Program-made: the position numbers and the translations under genes
Notes under the pieces: model-generated
Seen by the model: only the letters and a program-made list of their open reading frames with translations
Databases searched by the model: none
What the model was told of the DNA's origin: nothing
Shown: in pieces, positions 42,017 through 50,792 of the stretch
Position numbering within the stretch: position 1 is the first letter of the stretch
Layout: each line of letters starts with the position of its first letter
Assembly: GCF_023614235.1 (NCBI RefSeq)
Contig: NZ_CP094264.1
Coordinates: 4,836,001-4,900,000 of the forward strand
Reading direction: 5' to 3'
Length of the DNA stretch: 64,000 bases
From: Streptomyces sp. MRC013
GTDB taxonomy: Bacteria; Actinomycetota; Actinomycetes; Streptomycetales; Streptomycetaceae

Positions 42017-42996
42017 GCGGCGTACACCACCCGGCCGACGGTCGTCCCGTCGGCGAGGCGCTGGAGGCCCGCGGCCACGTCGGCCAGGGCGAGCCGCTCG
42101 CTGACGAGGGGCTTGACCAGCCCCTCCCCGGCCATGCGGGTCAGCTCGGCGTGGCACCGGAGGACGGACGCGGGGTCGTGCCGGTTGTAGAGGCCCCAGT
42201 GCAGTCCCATGATCGAGTAGTTCTTCACCAGAGCGTGGTTGAGCGCCGCCGACTGGATCTCGCCGCCGGCGAAGCCGACCACGACGATGCGGCCCTCGAA
42301 GGCGACGCACTTGGTGGAGCGGTGGTACGTGTCGCCGCCGACGGGGTCGTAGACGACGTCGGCGCCCCGGCCCTTCGTCTCCGCCTTGACCACCTCGACG
42401 AAGTCCTCCGCGTACCGGTCGACGACGACGTCCGCCCCCAGGCGGCTCGCGTATTCGGCCTTGGCGGCGCCGCCGACGACCCCGATCACCCGGGCGCCCG
42501 CGGCCTTGGCGAGCTGGATCGCGGCGCTGCCGACGCCGCCGGCGGCCGCGTGGACGAGCAGGGTCTCGCCCTCTCGCAGGTGCGCCCGGCGGTGCAGGCC
42601 GAACCAGCCGGTCTGGTAGCCGATGTGAAGCGAGGACGCCTCCGCGTGGTCGAGCGCCTCGGGGGCGGGGAACGTGGTCGCCCGGTCCAGCACGGCGTAC
42701 TCGGCGAAGCCGCCGTTCGGCAGGACGGGCGACCCGAGCACGCGGTCGCCGACGGCCACGCCGGCGACACCCGCGCCGAGCGCGACGACCTCGCCGCACA
42801 GCTCCACGCCGGGGGTGAAGGGAAGCTCCGGCTTGATCTGGTAGAGGCCCCGGCACATGAGGACGTCCGGGAAGTTGGCCGCCGAGGCCAGCACCCGGAC
42901 CAGCACCTGCCCGGCGGCGGGTTCGGGGACCTCGACCTCGACGAGGTCGAGGACGTCCGCGGGCTCGCCCAGCTCCGTCACGCGCCACGCCTTCAT
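42013..42996 (-). CDS. NADPH:quinone oxidoreductase family protein (zinc-independent MDR)
   Basis: A 327-aa medium-chain dehydrogenase/reductase. The catalytic domain begins MKAWRVTELGEPADVLDLVE with NFPDVLMCRGLYQIKPELPF (about 51-70), and GDRVLGSPVLPNGGFAEYAV. The Rossmann motif is VHAAAGGVGSAAIQLAKAAG (about 139-158), followed by VVDRYAEDFVEVVKAETKGR and GADVVYDPVGGDTYHRSTKC. There are no structural zinc Cys. In such clusters this family usually reduces an enoyl-CoA or enone, or shuttles electrons. A role in reducing a 2-enoyl intermediate is an inference. The start is ATG 42996; a 103-bp gap separates it from the upstream SDR gene. Confidence 0.88.
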   Translation of the reverse strand: MKAWRVTELGEPADVLDLVEVEVPEPAAGQVLVRVLASAANFPDVLMCRGLYQIKPELPFTPGVELCGEVVALGAGVAGVAVGDRVLGSPVLPNGGFAEYAVLDRATTFPAPEALDHAEASSLHIGYQTGWFGLHRRAHLREGETLLVHAAAGGVGSAAIQLAKAAGARVIGVVGGAAKAEYASRLGADVVVDRYAEDFVEVVKAETKGRGADVVYDPVGGDTYHRSTKCVAFEGRIVVVGFAGGEIQSAALNHALVKNYSIMGLHWGLYNRHDPASVLRCHAELTRMAGEGLVKPLVSERLALADVAAGLQRLADGTTVGRVVYAA

Positions 42997-43099
42997 CTGC
43001 ACTCCTCGTCTCTTACGTACTGCTTGTCCGTACCGGCCGGCCGGCGGTGGGTGTCGTGGGCGCGGTACCGGTGGCGACGGCGGCCCCGGCCGGACCCGC

Positions 43100-43861
43100 T
43101 CATTCGACGCCACCGCCCGCGACGGTGGCGCCGCCGTCGACGACGAGCTGCTGGCCCGTCACCCATCCCGCGTCGTCGGAGAGCAGGAAGGCGACGACCG
43201 ACCCGACGTCCTCGGGCACGCCGAGCCGCTTGAGCGGGTAGGCCTGGGCCAGCTGCTGCTCACGCCCCTCGTAGAGCGCGCTCGCGAACCTGGTCTTGAC
43301 CACGGCGGGCGCGACCGCGTTGACCCGGATGTCCGGCCCGAGCTCCAGCGCCATCTGCTGGGTCAGGTGCGCCAGCATCGCCTTGCTGGCGCCGTAGAAG
43401 CCGATGCCCGGCGGCGGGAGGATGCCGCCGACGGAGGAGACGTTGACGATCGCGCCGCCGTGCTCGCGCATCCACGCCCCGTACACCTGCTGGACCCATG
43501 CGACCGCGGCGAGGCAGTTGACCTCGAAGATCTTGCGCGCGGCGTCCAGCGGCAGGTCCATCAGGTCACCGTAGACGGGGTTGATCCCGGTGTTGTTGAC
43601 GAAGAAGTCGACGCTGCCGAAGGTGTCCAGGGCCCGCTGGACCGTCTCCGCCCGGTGCTCGGCGTCGTCCGCGGCGCCGGCGACGGCGAGCGCCCGCCCG
43701 GGGCCGCCGAGGGAGGCCGCGGCCTCCTCCAACGGCCCGGCCTTGCGGGCGGTGATGACGACGTTGGCACCGTCGGCGACGAGGCGCTCGGAGATGGCGA
43801 GGCCGATGCCGCGGCTGGCGCCGGTGACGATCGCGGTCTTCCCGGAGAACCGGCCGCTCAT
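43100..43861 (-). CDS. SDR family oxidoreductase
   Basis: A 253-aa classical short-chain dehydrogenase. GASRGIGLAISERL (about 14-27) binds the cofactor. Arg at the end of strand 2 (VVITARKAGPLEEA) suggests NADP(H). NNTGINPVYGDLMDLPL (about 91-107), catalytic Ser in IVNVSSVGGILPPPG and YGASKAMLAHLTQQ (YxxxK at about 153) complete the site. The C-terminal VTGQQLVVDGGATVAGGGVE is standard. Its start overlaps the thiolase stop by 4 bp (ATGA), so it is directly coupled to thiolase. Oxidation of a hydroxyacyl-CoA or of the starting alcohol or keto substrate is the likely role. Confidence 0.92.
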   Translation of the reverse strand: MSGRFSGKTAIVTGASRGIGLAISERLVADGANVVITARKAGPLEEAAASLGGPGRALAVAGAADDAEHRAETVQRALDTFGSVDFFVNNTGINPVYGDLMDLPLDAARKIFEVNCLAAVAWVQQVYGAWMREHGGAIVNVSSVGGILPPPGIGFYGASKAMLAHLTQQMALELGPDIRVNAVAPAVVKTRFASALYEGREQQLAQAYPLKRLGVPEDVGSVVAFLLSDDAGWVTGQQLVVDGGATVAGGGVE

Positions 43862-45072
43862 GACAGACGCTCCAGCACCATCGCCATGCCCTGGCCACCG
43901 CCGACGCACATGGTCTCGAGGCCGAACTGCTTGTCGTGGAACTGCAGGGAGTTGATCAGCGTGCTCGTGATGCGGGCCCCGGTCATGCCGAACGGGTGCC
44001 CGACGGCGATCGCGCCCCCGTTGACGTTGAGCTTCTCGAAGTCGATGCCCAGCTCCCGCGCCGACGGGATGACCTGCGCCGCGAACGCCTCGTTGATCTC
44101 GACCAGGTCGATGTCGCCGATGGTGAGGCCGGCGCGGGCGAGGGCCTTGTTCGAGGCCTCGACCGGCCCCAGGCCCATGATCTCCGGTGAGAGGCCGGAG
44201 ACGCCGGTGGAGACGATCCGGGCCAGCGGCGTGAGACCGAGCTCCCTGGCCCTGGTGTCGCTCATGACCACCAGGGCGGCGGCGCCGTCGTTGAGCGGAC
44301 AGCAGTTGCCGGCGGTGACCGTCCCGTCCGGGCGGAACACCGGCTTCAGCTGGGACACCGCCGCAAGCGTGACGCCCGTGCGCGGGCCGTCGTCCCGGGA
44401 CACGACCGTGCCGTCGGGCAGCGTCACCGGTGTGATGTCACGCTCCCAGAAGCCGTTGGCGTTCGCCTTCTCGGCGAGGTTCTGGCTGCGGACGCCGAAC
44501 TCGTCCTGGTCCGCGCGGGTGACGCCCTTGAGCCGGGCGACGTTCTCGGCGGTCTGCCCCATGGCGATGTACAGGTCCGGAAGCGCACCGGTCCCTCGCG
44601 GGTCGTCCCAGGTCCGCCCGCCCTCGGCGAACGCGGCGGTGCGCCGCCGGGCGTCGTCGAAGGCCGGGTTCTCGCTGCCGGGGACGTCGGACACGCCGTG
44701 CCCGTAGCGGCTGACGGTCTCGACGCCCGCCGAGATGAACACGTCGCCCTCGCCCGCCTTGATCGCGTGCAGGGCCATGCGCGTCGTCTGCAGGCTGGAG
44801 GAGCAGTAGCGGTTGACGGTGGTGCCCGGCAGGTGGTCCATCCCGGCGAGTACGGCGACCGCACGGGCCAGGTTGTGGCCGGACTCCCCGGCCGGCTGGC
44901 CGACGCCGAGCATCAGGTCCTCGATCTCGGCGGGGGCGAGCGCGGGCACCTTCGCCAGCGCCGCCCGCACCATCTGGACGACGAGGTCGTCGGGCCGGGC
45001 ATCGACCAGCGACCCCTTGCCCGCTCGCCCGATCGGCGAACGAGCGGTGGAGACGATCACAGCTTCGGGCAC
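43858..45072 (-). CDS. Acetyl-CoA acetyltransferase (thiolase II)
   Basis: A 404-aa thiolase that cleaves 3-ketoacyl-CoA with CoA. The acyl-accepting Cys is in TVNRYCSSSLQTTRMAL (about 86-102). The His of NGGAIAVGHPFGMTGARIT (about 340-358) and the second catalytic Cys in METMCVGGGQG-like TMCVGGGQGMAMV (about 386-398) complete the triad, with EINEAFAAQVIPSARELG as the NEAF motif. It is the first gene of the long minus-strand operon and carries a palindromic operator just upstream. GTG 45072 with ggaagg upstream was chosen as start. The open frame extends upstream over the operator, which is not coding. Confidence 0.94.
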   Translation of the reverse strand: MPEAVIVSTARSPIGRAGKGSLVDARPDDLVVQMVRAALAKVPALAPAEIEDLMLGVGQPAGESGHNLARAVAVLAGMDHLPGTTVNRYCSSSLQTTRMALHAIKAGEGDVFISAGVETVSRYGHGVSDVPGSENPAFDDARRRTAAFAEGGRTWDDPRGTGALPDLYIAMGQTAENVARLKGVTRADQDEFGVRSQNLAEKANANGFWERDITPVTLPDGTVVSRDDGPRTGVTLAAVSQLKPVFRPDGTVTAGNCCPLNDGAAALVVMSDTRARELGLTPLARIVSTGVSGLSPEIMGLGPVEASNKALARAGLTIGDIDLVEINEAFAAQVIPSARELGIDFEKLNVNGGAIAVGHPFGMTGARITSTLINSLQFHDKQFGLETMCVGGGQGMAMVLERLS

Positions 45073-45092
45073 GGGCGCTTCCTTCCGGCATA

Positions 45093-45108
45093 CTAAGCGG
45101 TTGCTTAG
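45093..45108. promoter_or_regulatory. TetR-type operator dyad in front of the thiolase operon
   Basis: CTAAGC (45093-45098), GGTT (45099-45102) and GCTTAG (45103-45108) form a perfect 6-bp-arm dyad. On the minus strand it reads ctctaagcaaccgcttagta, about 20 bp before the thiolase start, overlapping the likely promoter. Spaced AAGC/GCTT dyads are typical of TetR-family acyl-CoA-responsive repressors. The regulator itself is not in the window, so control would be in trans. Confidence 0.72.
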
Positions 45109-45679
45109 AGTCAAGTCCTCAATCGGGCTCCCGTCAATCCCCGTGCAAGGGTGTCCTGGGTCACTACGCTCGGCCGGGCCCGCTCCCGTCACCCCTCCGG
45201 GAGCGTGCGCCGCGCGCCCGGCATCGCTCCGTGCCGGGCTGCCGGTTCTTTCGAGGGCCGCCCGGGCGCGGAGTGTCGCCCGGGTCGGCGATCCGGTGCT
45301 CGACGAACCGCTCCCGCCGCCGGCCCACCGCGTGCGGTGTGCAACCCGACCGCGCGGCCACGCCCCTGTCCGACGCGCCGCTCGCGCGGCCGGGACGGAC
45401 CGGCAGCGCAGCGCCCGCGCCTGCGACGTGGAACGGCGCCGCACCCGCCCCTTAGGCGCAGCCCGTTCCGCACCACGGAGAAGATCGCGTCCACGGCCCG
45501 CCGCCGGGGACGCCTCTTCCGCCGCCCGCCCTTCGCCCCCCCGCTTCGCCGTCGGCAACGGCTCCGCCGGCGCCGGCTGCTCGTCCGCCGGACCCGACGG
45601 CCGCCCGCCCCCGGAACCACTCACACGGGGGTCAGCCAACACCCCCGGCCCACGGCGACGCCAGGTCTCCCATACGGGC
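45109..45679. other. Intergenic region between the thiolase operon and the MHS transporter
   Basis: 570 bp without a recognisable gene. The translations are Arg/Pro/Ala-rich. A gctcccgtcacccctccgggagc hairpin lies near 45181-45205. The absence of a regulator gene here, where one would be expected, is noteworthy. Confidence 0.4.
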
Positions 45680-47032
45680 TCAGGCGGCCGGAGTGTCGCG
45701 GGACGCACCGCTCCGCGCACCGGCGGGATGCGTTTCGGGCACTCGCAAAGCACAGAACAGCGAGACCAGTCCGATCAGTGCCATGTAGGCGGAGACAGCC
45801 GCGGTGGTGTCGAACCGCACCAGCAGGGCGGTCATGATGAACGGCGTTCCGCCACTGACGAGAATGGCTGTGAGCTGGTAGGCGAGGGACATTCCCGAAT
45901 AGCGGACCCGCGGCTCGAACAACTCGCCCAGGAAGGCCGCGTAGGGGCCGAACACCAGCGACGAGCCGATACCTCCCACCAGCGTGGCGATGAAGATGGC
46001 GAGCAGGGACGCGGAGTCCACGAGCCAGAAGTACGGGAACGCCCAGAGCACCAGGGAGGCCGCTCCGGCGACCATCAGCGGCTTGCGGCCGAAGCGGTCG
46101 GAGGCCGAGCCCGCCGCATAGACGACGAACACGCCGATCAGCGAGGACAGCAGCGACACCTGGAGCAACGAGTCCCGGCTCAACCCGAGTTCGCGAGTGC
46201 CGTAGTCGAGGATGCCCGCGACACCCACGTAGAAGACCGCGTTGCTGGAGAACAGGACCCCGGCGCCCAGGAGGACGCGACGCCACTCGGCGGCCACCAC
46301 GTCCCGGACCGGTGTCCTGCCGGTCGCCGCCTTGTCCGCGGCCGCTTCGGCGGCCTCCTTCAACTCCCGGAAGGCGGGGGTCTCCTCGACCTTGGTGTGG
46401 ATGAAGACGACGACCGGGAGGAGCAGGGCGCTCGCCAGGAACGGAATCCGCCAGCCCCACTCGACGAAGGCCGCGCCGGGGACCGCCTCGGCCACGATCA
46501 GGAAAGAGGCGGTACCCAGCAGCAGTCCGACGGGCACGCCCATCTGGCCGAACGAACCCGAACGGCCGCGCCGCCCCGGCATCGCGCTCTCGGTGAGCAG
46601 GAGGACGACGCCACCCCACTGGCCGCCCACCGCGATGCCCTGCACGAAACGGAGCACCACCAGCAGGATCGGCGCGGCCACGCCGATCGACGACGCCGAG
46701 GGCAGGCAGCCGATGAGGAACGTGCCCGCAGTAACCATGATCAAGCAGATCATCACCGCGGGTTTGCGGCCGATCCGGTCGCCGATGACACCGAACGCCA
46801 CGCCGCCCAGCGGGCGAGCGACGAAGCCCGCCCAGAACGTGCTGAAGGCGAGCAGGGTGCCGATCAGCGGGGACGTGTCGGGAAAGAAGACGGTGCCGAA
46901 GACCAGTGCGGCAGCCGTGCCGTATATGAAGAAGTCGTACCACTCGATGGAGCTGCCCACCAAGCCGGCGAACATCAACTTCCGCATCAGTCTCGGATTC
47001 GGTGGAGCAGATGATTGGGATGCCGAAGACAT
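45680..47032 (-). CDS. MFS transporter, metabolite:H+ symporter (MHS) family
   Basis: A 450-aa permease of the MHS group (shikimate/ProP/citrate-type), which imports small carboxylates with protons. Diagnostic pieces are VGSSIEWYDFFIYGTAAALV (about 25-44), FWAGFVARPLGGVAFGVIGD (about 66-85) with the RPxG motif, DRIGRKPAVMICLIM, RFVQGIAVGGQWGGVVLL (about 128-145) and SDRFGRKPLMVAGAASL in the second half. It lies upstream of, and on the same strand as, the acyl-CoA catabolic operon, with an acyl-CoA synthetase divergent from it, so it probably imports the acid that the operon degrades. Start ATG 47032. An IS5-type element has inserted about 260 bp upstream. Confidence 0.92.
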   Translation of the reverse strand: MSSASQSSAPPNPRLMRKLMFAGLVGSSIEWYDFFIYGTAAALVFGTVFFPDTSPLIGTLLAFSTFWAGFVARPLGGVAFGVIGDRIGRKPAVMICLIMVTAGTFLIGCLPSASSIGVAAPILLVVLRFVQGIAVGGQWGGVVLLLTESAMPGRRGRSGSFGQMGVPVGLLLGTASFLIVAEAVPGAAFVEWGWRIPFLASALLLPVVVFIHTKVEETPAFRELKEAAEAAADKAATGRTPVRDVVAAEWRRVLLGAGVLFSSNAVFYVGVAGILDYGTRELGLSRDSLLQVSLLSSLIGVFVVYAAGSASDRFGRKPLMVAGAASLVLWAFPYFWLVDSASLLAIFIATLVGGIGSSLVFGPYAAFLGELFEPRVRYSGMSLAYQLTAILVSGGTPFIMTALLVRFDTTAAVSAYMALIGLVSLFCALRVPETHPAGARSGASRDTPAA

Positions 47033-47293
47033 GACCGTTCCTTTTCTGAGTCTCCCAGGGCAGTGAGTGGCCCGGCGTGTGGCCCGATCGGGCGGCCAGG
47101 GGTTCCGGCCGGTGATCCGCCCGGGTGGGGGCGTTGAAATAGTCAGATCGGGCGTGAGTTCCGGTGTGCTCACCGGCCCGAATCCGAGCGCGCCGCAATA
47201 GCTGTGCAAGGTGGAGTCGAACTCGCCCGCACGGGAGGGAAACCGTGCAGCTTGCGCTGTCTTTTCGACTCGTAAGCCAGATATGCCAGCCAG

Positions 47294-48276
47294 TGAGGTT
47301 TTCTCAGCGGAATGATCTCCGCGAAGCGGGCTGATCGATGCATGTCCGGGTGGATCGGGCCAGGCGGCCCCGGCTCTGGACAGACGTAAAGCCCCTGGTA
47401 GGAACAGGTCTGCCAAGATCATGTCCGCTGAACCAGAGGCTTTACGTTGGTCACCTATGTTGCCACGCTCGACGTCCCGCGCCCTGTCGTGGAGTATCTG
47501 TCCCGCTTGCTGGCCGCGCACCGGCGGCGCATCGGCACGCCGAAGGGCTCGCGGGCGCTGGGCCCGTTCCGCCAGGCCGTGCTGGTGCTGCGCTGGTTTC
47601 GCGAGCGGGGGTGTGTGCACTGTCTGGCCCGTGACGCCGCAATCTCCCAGGCCACCGGCTACCGCTACCTGCACGAAGGCATCGACGTCCTCGCCGAGAA
47701 GGCCCCGGACCTGCACGAGGTCCTCTCCCGCTGCCGACGCGCCGGCATGACACACGTGATCCTCGACGGGACGCTCATCCCCTGCGACCGCGTGGCCGGC
47801 GTCCGTGAGAACGGCAACGACCTGTGGTTCAGCCAGAAGCACAAGGCATTCGGTGGGAACGTCCAGTTCCTGTCCGCTCCGGACGGCACCCCGCTGTGGG
47901 TCTCCGACGTCGAACCCGGCTCGACCCCTGACATCACCGCCGCCCGCACCCACGCCCTGCCCGCCTTGTACAAAGCAGCGGCCAGCGGCCTGCCGACCCT
48001 GGCGGACAAGGGTTACACCGGCGCGGGTATCGGCATCCGCGTCCCCGTCCGTCGCCCGAAGGGCAAGTCGGAACAGGCACTCCACGCCGACACCCGCATG
48101 TTCAACGCCCTGGTACGGCACGTGAGGGCGCTGGGTGAGCGCACCGCCGCCGAACTCAAGCAGCGATGGCGCACCCTGCAGCACGTCACGCTCAGCCCCA
48201 ACCGGATCGGCGACATCGCCCGAGCCGCCCTCGTCCTCAACGAAATCTGGAAGTGAACACCGCTGAGAAAACCTCA
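47294..48276. mobile_element. IS5-family insertion sequence, apparently complete (about 983 bp)
   Basis: Terminal inverted repeats are visible: TGAGGTTTTCTCAGCGG (47294-47310) and its exact reverse complement CCGCTGAGAAAACCTCA (48260-48276), 17 bp perfect, extending to 20 of 21 bp if three more outer bases (with one mismatch) are counted. A single transposase gene fills the element. No convincing target-site duplication was found at the borders (left cag, right gtg). Confidence 0.88.
47447..48256 (+). CDS. IS5-family transposase (DDE_Tnp_4 type)
   Basis: A 269-aa transposase inside the insertion element. The N-terminal HTH segment is RRFRERGCVHC-like VLRWFRERGCVHCLARDAAI and SQATGYRYLHEGIDVLAEKA (about 48-87). 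The DDE domain holds HVILDGTLIPCDRVAG (first Asp about 110), the second Asp in LADKGYTGAGIGIRVPV (about 187-203) and the Glu in GERTAAELKQRWRTLQH (about 237-253). All three catalytic residues and both terminal repeats look intact, so the element may be active. The start is TTG 47447; the first in-frame ATG would remove conserved sequence. Confidence 0.88.
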   Translation: MVTYVATLDVPRPVVEYLSRLLAAHRRRIGTPKGSRALGPFRQAVLVLRWFRERGCVHCLARDAAISQATGYRYLHEGIDVLAEKAPDLHEVLSRCRRAGMTHVILDGTLIPCDRVAGVRENGNDLWFSQKHKAFGGNVQFLSAPDGTPLWVSDVEPGSTPDITAARTHALPALYKAAASGLPTLADKGYTGAGIGIRVPVRRPKGKSEQALHADTRMFNALVRHVRALGERTAAELKQRWRTLQHVTLSPNRIGDIARAALVLNEIWK

Positions 48277-48379
48277 GTGGGTACGCACCGTACGCCCCGC
48301 GTGCCGCCGCCGTCGAGACCCGGAACACAAGAAAAGCCGGCACCGCTTCCAGTGCCTTTCCGTGACGCGATCGTAGACA

Positions 48380-48399
48380 TACTGACCGGTTGGTCTGTA
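48380..48399. promoter_or_regulatory. TetR-type operator dyad upstream of the acyl-CoA synthetase
   Basis: TACTGACC (48380-48387), GGTT spacer (48388-48391) and GGTCTGTA (48392-48399) form an inverted repeat with 7 of 8 arm positions complementary. GACCGGTTGGTC-type dyads are common operators of TetR-family regulators. It lies about 400 bp before the synthetase ATG and 100 bp beyond the insertion element. Confidence 0.55.
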
Positions 48400-48794
48400 C
48401 TGTGCGCGCCACATGCCACTGCCGTCGAGACCCGAGGGTGAGGCTCCTCCGTGGCCGCTTACCCGGTGGACAGTCCGTCCGTTCCAGCGCCCCAGCGGCC
48501 CGCCGCTTCCCCACCGCCTTCCCTCACGACACCTCCCGCGACGAGGAGGTGCCCGCCCCGGGGGTGCCCGCGGCCGTCCTCGGCGCCTCCCCGGCGGCCC
48601 GCCTGCGCGCCGCGAGGGCCCCGTGCGGCGGGAACGGCGGAAGCGGCCGCCCCGGTTGCCGCGGCCCGGCCCGGGGCCGTCCGCGCGATCCTCCCCGACG
48701 ACCTCGCTGTCCGCCGGCGACCGGTACGGGAAACCGCGGGGCGCCCCACGCCGCCCTCACCACGCACGATCGACACGCGGAGGAGACACGCATC
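48400..48794. other. Long leader before the acyl-CoA synthetase
   Basis: About 395 bp with no recognisable gene. Short ORFs here are Pro/Arg/Ala-rich noise. The ribosome site cggaggagacacgcatc lies at its 3' end. The length of this leader between the operator-like dyad and the gene is unexplained. Confidence 0.4.
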
Positions 48795-50459
48795 ATGACC
48801 ACCCAGGTGACCACCGCCACCTTGGCCACACTGCCGTTCGGCGGTGCGGAGCGGTTCGGCGACCGCCCGGCCCAGAGGTTCAAGCGCGACGGGAGCTGGC
48901 AGAGCCTGTCGTTCACCCAACTCGCCGACGCGAGCGATGACATCGCCTGTGGACTGATCGCCTTGGGTGTCGAACCCGGTTCGCGGGTGGCCGTCATCTC
49001 CGAGACCCGTGCGGAGTGGATGCAGGCCGCCTACGGCATCGCGGCCGCGGGCTGCACCATCGTCCCGGTCTACGCCACCAACAGCGCGGAGGAGTGCGAG
49101 TGGGTGCTGCGTGACTCCGGAGCCGTCGCGGTGTTCTGCGAGGACGCCGACCAGATCGCCAAGATCAACCGGATCAGGGACGACCTGCCCGAACTGGCGC
49201 ACGTGTTGTCCATCGACCCCGCCGAGGGCTACCCGGACCTGGCCGCGTTGCGGGAACTCGGCCGCGGGCACGGCAACGGGGGGGAGCGGCGCCGTCGCAC
49301 CGACTCGGTCACCGCGGACGATCCGGCGGTCATCATCTACACCTCCGGCACGACCGGGAAGCCCAAGGGCTGCACGATCTCCCACGGCAACCTGGCGGCC
49401 TGCGTACAGCAGAAGATCGACTTCGGCATCATCGGCTCCGAGGACAGCAGTTACCTCTTCCTGCCCCTGGCCCACGTCTTCGCCCAGACGGCCAACATCG
49501 CCTCGCACGCCGTCGGCTGCGTCGTGAACTACGCGTCCGCCGGGCCGGCCTCGATATTCAGCGACCTCGCCGAGGTCAAGCCGACCTACTTCCCCTCCGT
49601 GCCGCGCATCTACGAGAAGGTCTACGCCGCTTTCGCCGGGGCCCCTCGCACCGAAGAGGTCTTCGCCAAGGTCCGTGCCGCCTTCGGCGGCAGTCTCCGC
49701 ATCGCCATCTCGGGTGCCGCGCCGATCGGGGCGGAGATCCTGGAGTTCTTCCACGAGGCCGGCGTTCCGGTCTTCGAGGGGTACGGGCTGACCGAGTCCA
49801 CGTCGTACGGCACGGTCAACCTGCCGGACGCCGTCCGCCTGGGCTCCGTCGGCCGGCCGATGCCCTTCGGTGAGGTCCGGATCGCCGACGACGGTGAGAT
49901 CCAGCTGCGTGGACCGCACGTCTTCACCGGTTACTGGAACGACCCCGCGGCCACCACGGCCACGACGACCGACGACGGCTGGCTGATGACCGGTGACCTC
50001 GGATCCGTCGACGAGGACGGATTCGTGTGGATCACGGGCCGCAAGAAGGAGATCATCATCACCGCGGGCGGCAAGAACCTCAGCCCCGGCGAGCTGGAGA
50101 ACGACCTGCGCCGGTCTCCCTTCGTCTCCTACGCCGTCATGCACGGCGACCGCCGGCCCTACCCGGTGGCGCTGATCACCCTTGACATGGACTACGCCCG
50201 GCAGTGGGCGGCGTCCCAGGGGCTTCCGACCGACGCGCCGTCGCTCACGTCGCTGCCGGCCATTCGCGCCTCGATCCAGGCCACCCTCGACGAGGCCAAC
50301 TCCCGGCACGCCCCGGTGGCGCAGATCAAGCGGTTCGCGATCCTCGACCGCGAGTTCTCCCAGGAGACCGGCGAACTGACCGCCACGATGAAGGTGAAGC
50401 GTGCGGTGATCGAAGAGAAGTACGCGAAGGTCCTGGACGAGCTCTACGGGCGGGAATGA
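48795..50459 (+). CDS. Long-chain-fatty-acid--CoA ligase / AMP-dependent acyl-CoA synthetase (FadD15-like)
   Basis: A 554-aa adenylate-forming enzyme that activates a carboxylic acid to its CoA thioester. Motifs are the P-loop IIYTSGTTGKPKGCTISHGN (about 178-197), LPLAHVFAQTANIASHAVGC (about 218-237), VFEGYGLTESTSYGTVNLPD (about 325-344), the YxTGD-like WLMTGDLGSVDEDGFVWITG (about 395-414), RKKEIIITAGGKNLSPGELE and the C-terminal catalytic Lys region ETGELTATMKVKRAV. It is close to mycobacterial FadD15-type long-chain synthetases. It is divergent from the MHS transporter and likely supplies acyl-CoA to the operon downstream. Start ATG 48795 with ggaggag. Confidence 0.93.
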   Translation: MTTQVTTATLATLPFGGAERFGDRPAQRFKRDGSWQSLSFTQLADASDDIACGLIALGVEPGSRVAVISETRAEWMQAAYGIAAAGCTIVPVYATNSAEECEWVLRDSGAVAVFCEDADQIAKINRIRDDLPELAHVLSIDPAEGYPDLAALRELGRGHGNGGERRRRTDSVTADDPAVIIYTSGTTGKPKGCTISHGNLAACVQQKIDFGIIGSEDSSYLFLPLAHVFAQTANIASHAVGCVVNYASAGPASIFSDLAEVKPTYFPSVPRIYEKVYAAFAGAPRTEEVFAKVRAAFGGSLRIAISGAAPIGAEILEFFHEAGVPVFEGYGLTESTSYGTVNLPDAVRLGSVGRPMPFGEVRIADDGEIQLRGPHVFTGYWNDPAATTATTTDDGWLMTGDLGSVDEDGFVWITGRKKEIIITAGGKNLSPGELENDLRRSPFVSYAVMHGDRRPYPVALITLDMDYARQWAASQGLPTDAPSLTSLPAIRASIQATLDEANSRHAPVAQIKRFAILDREFSQETGELTATMKVKRAVIEEKYAKVLDELYGRE

Positions 50460-50792
50460 GCCCGTCGGCCGGGCACCGAGCCGTTCCCATCCTGTCTCTG
50501 CGGGGTGAAGCGGCAGGTCGACGGCGGTGTGCGACGAGACGGGGCTCCCGGCCGCCGCGGTGGTGTCCTCCACGCCCCGCGCACGGACCCGGGAACCCCG
50601 CGGCCCGTGCCGTGGCCGACGTCCCGTACGAGCCGGTCGGGCACGGTCCCCGGCTCATCCGCGGACGGAGGCGCGAACGCCGTTCCGGACCGAGGCGACC
50701 GGCTTGGTCCCACCGGTCGGCCCGTACGGGCGGGTGACCTCGGGCCCGCGCCGACGGCTCCGGCGCGGCCGCCGGCCCGCCGGGGCGTGCCC
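50460..50792. other. Convergent intergenic region
   Basis: About 330 bp between the convergent stops of the synthetase and the DUF885 gene. No coding region and no single dominant hairpin were recognised. Confidence 0.4.
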
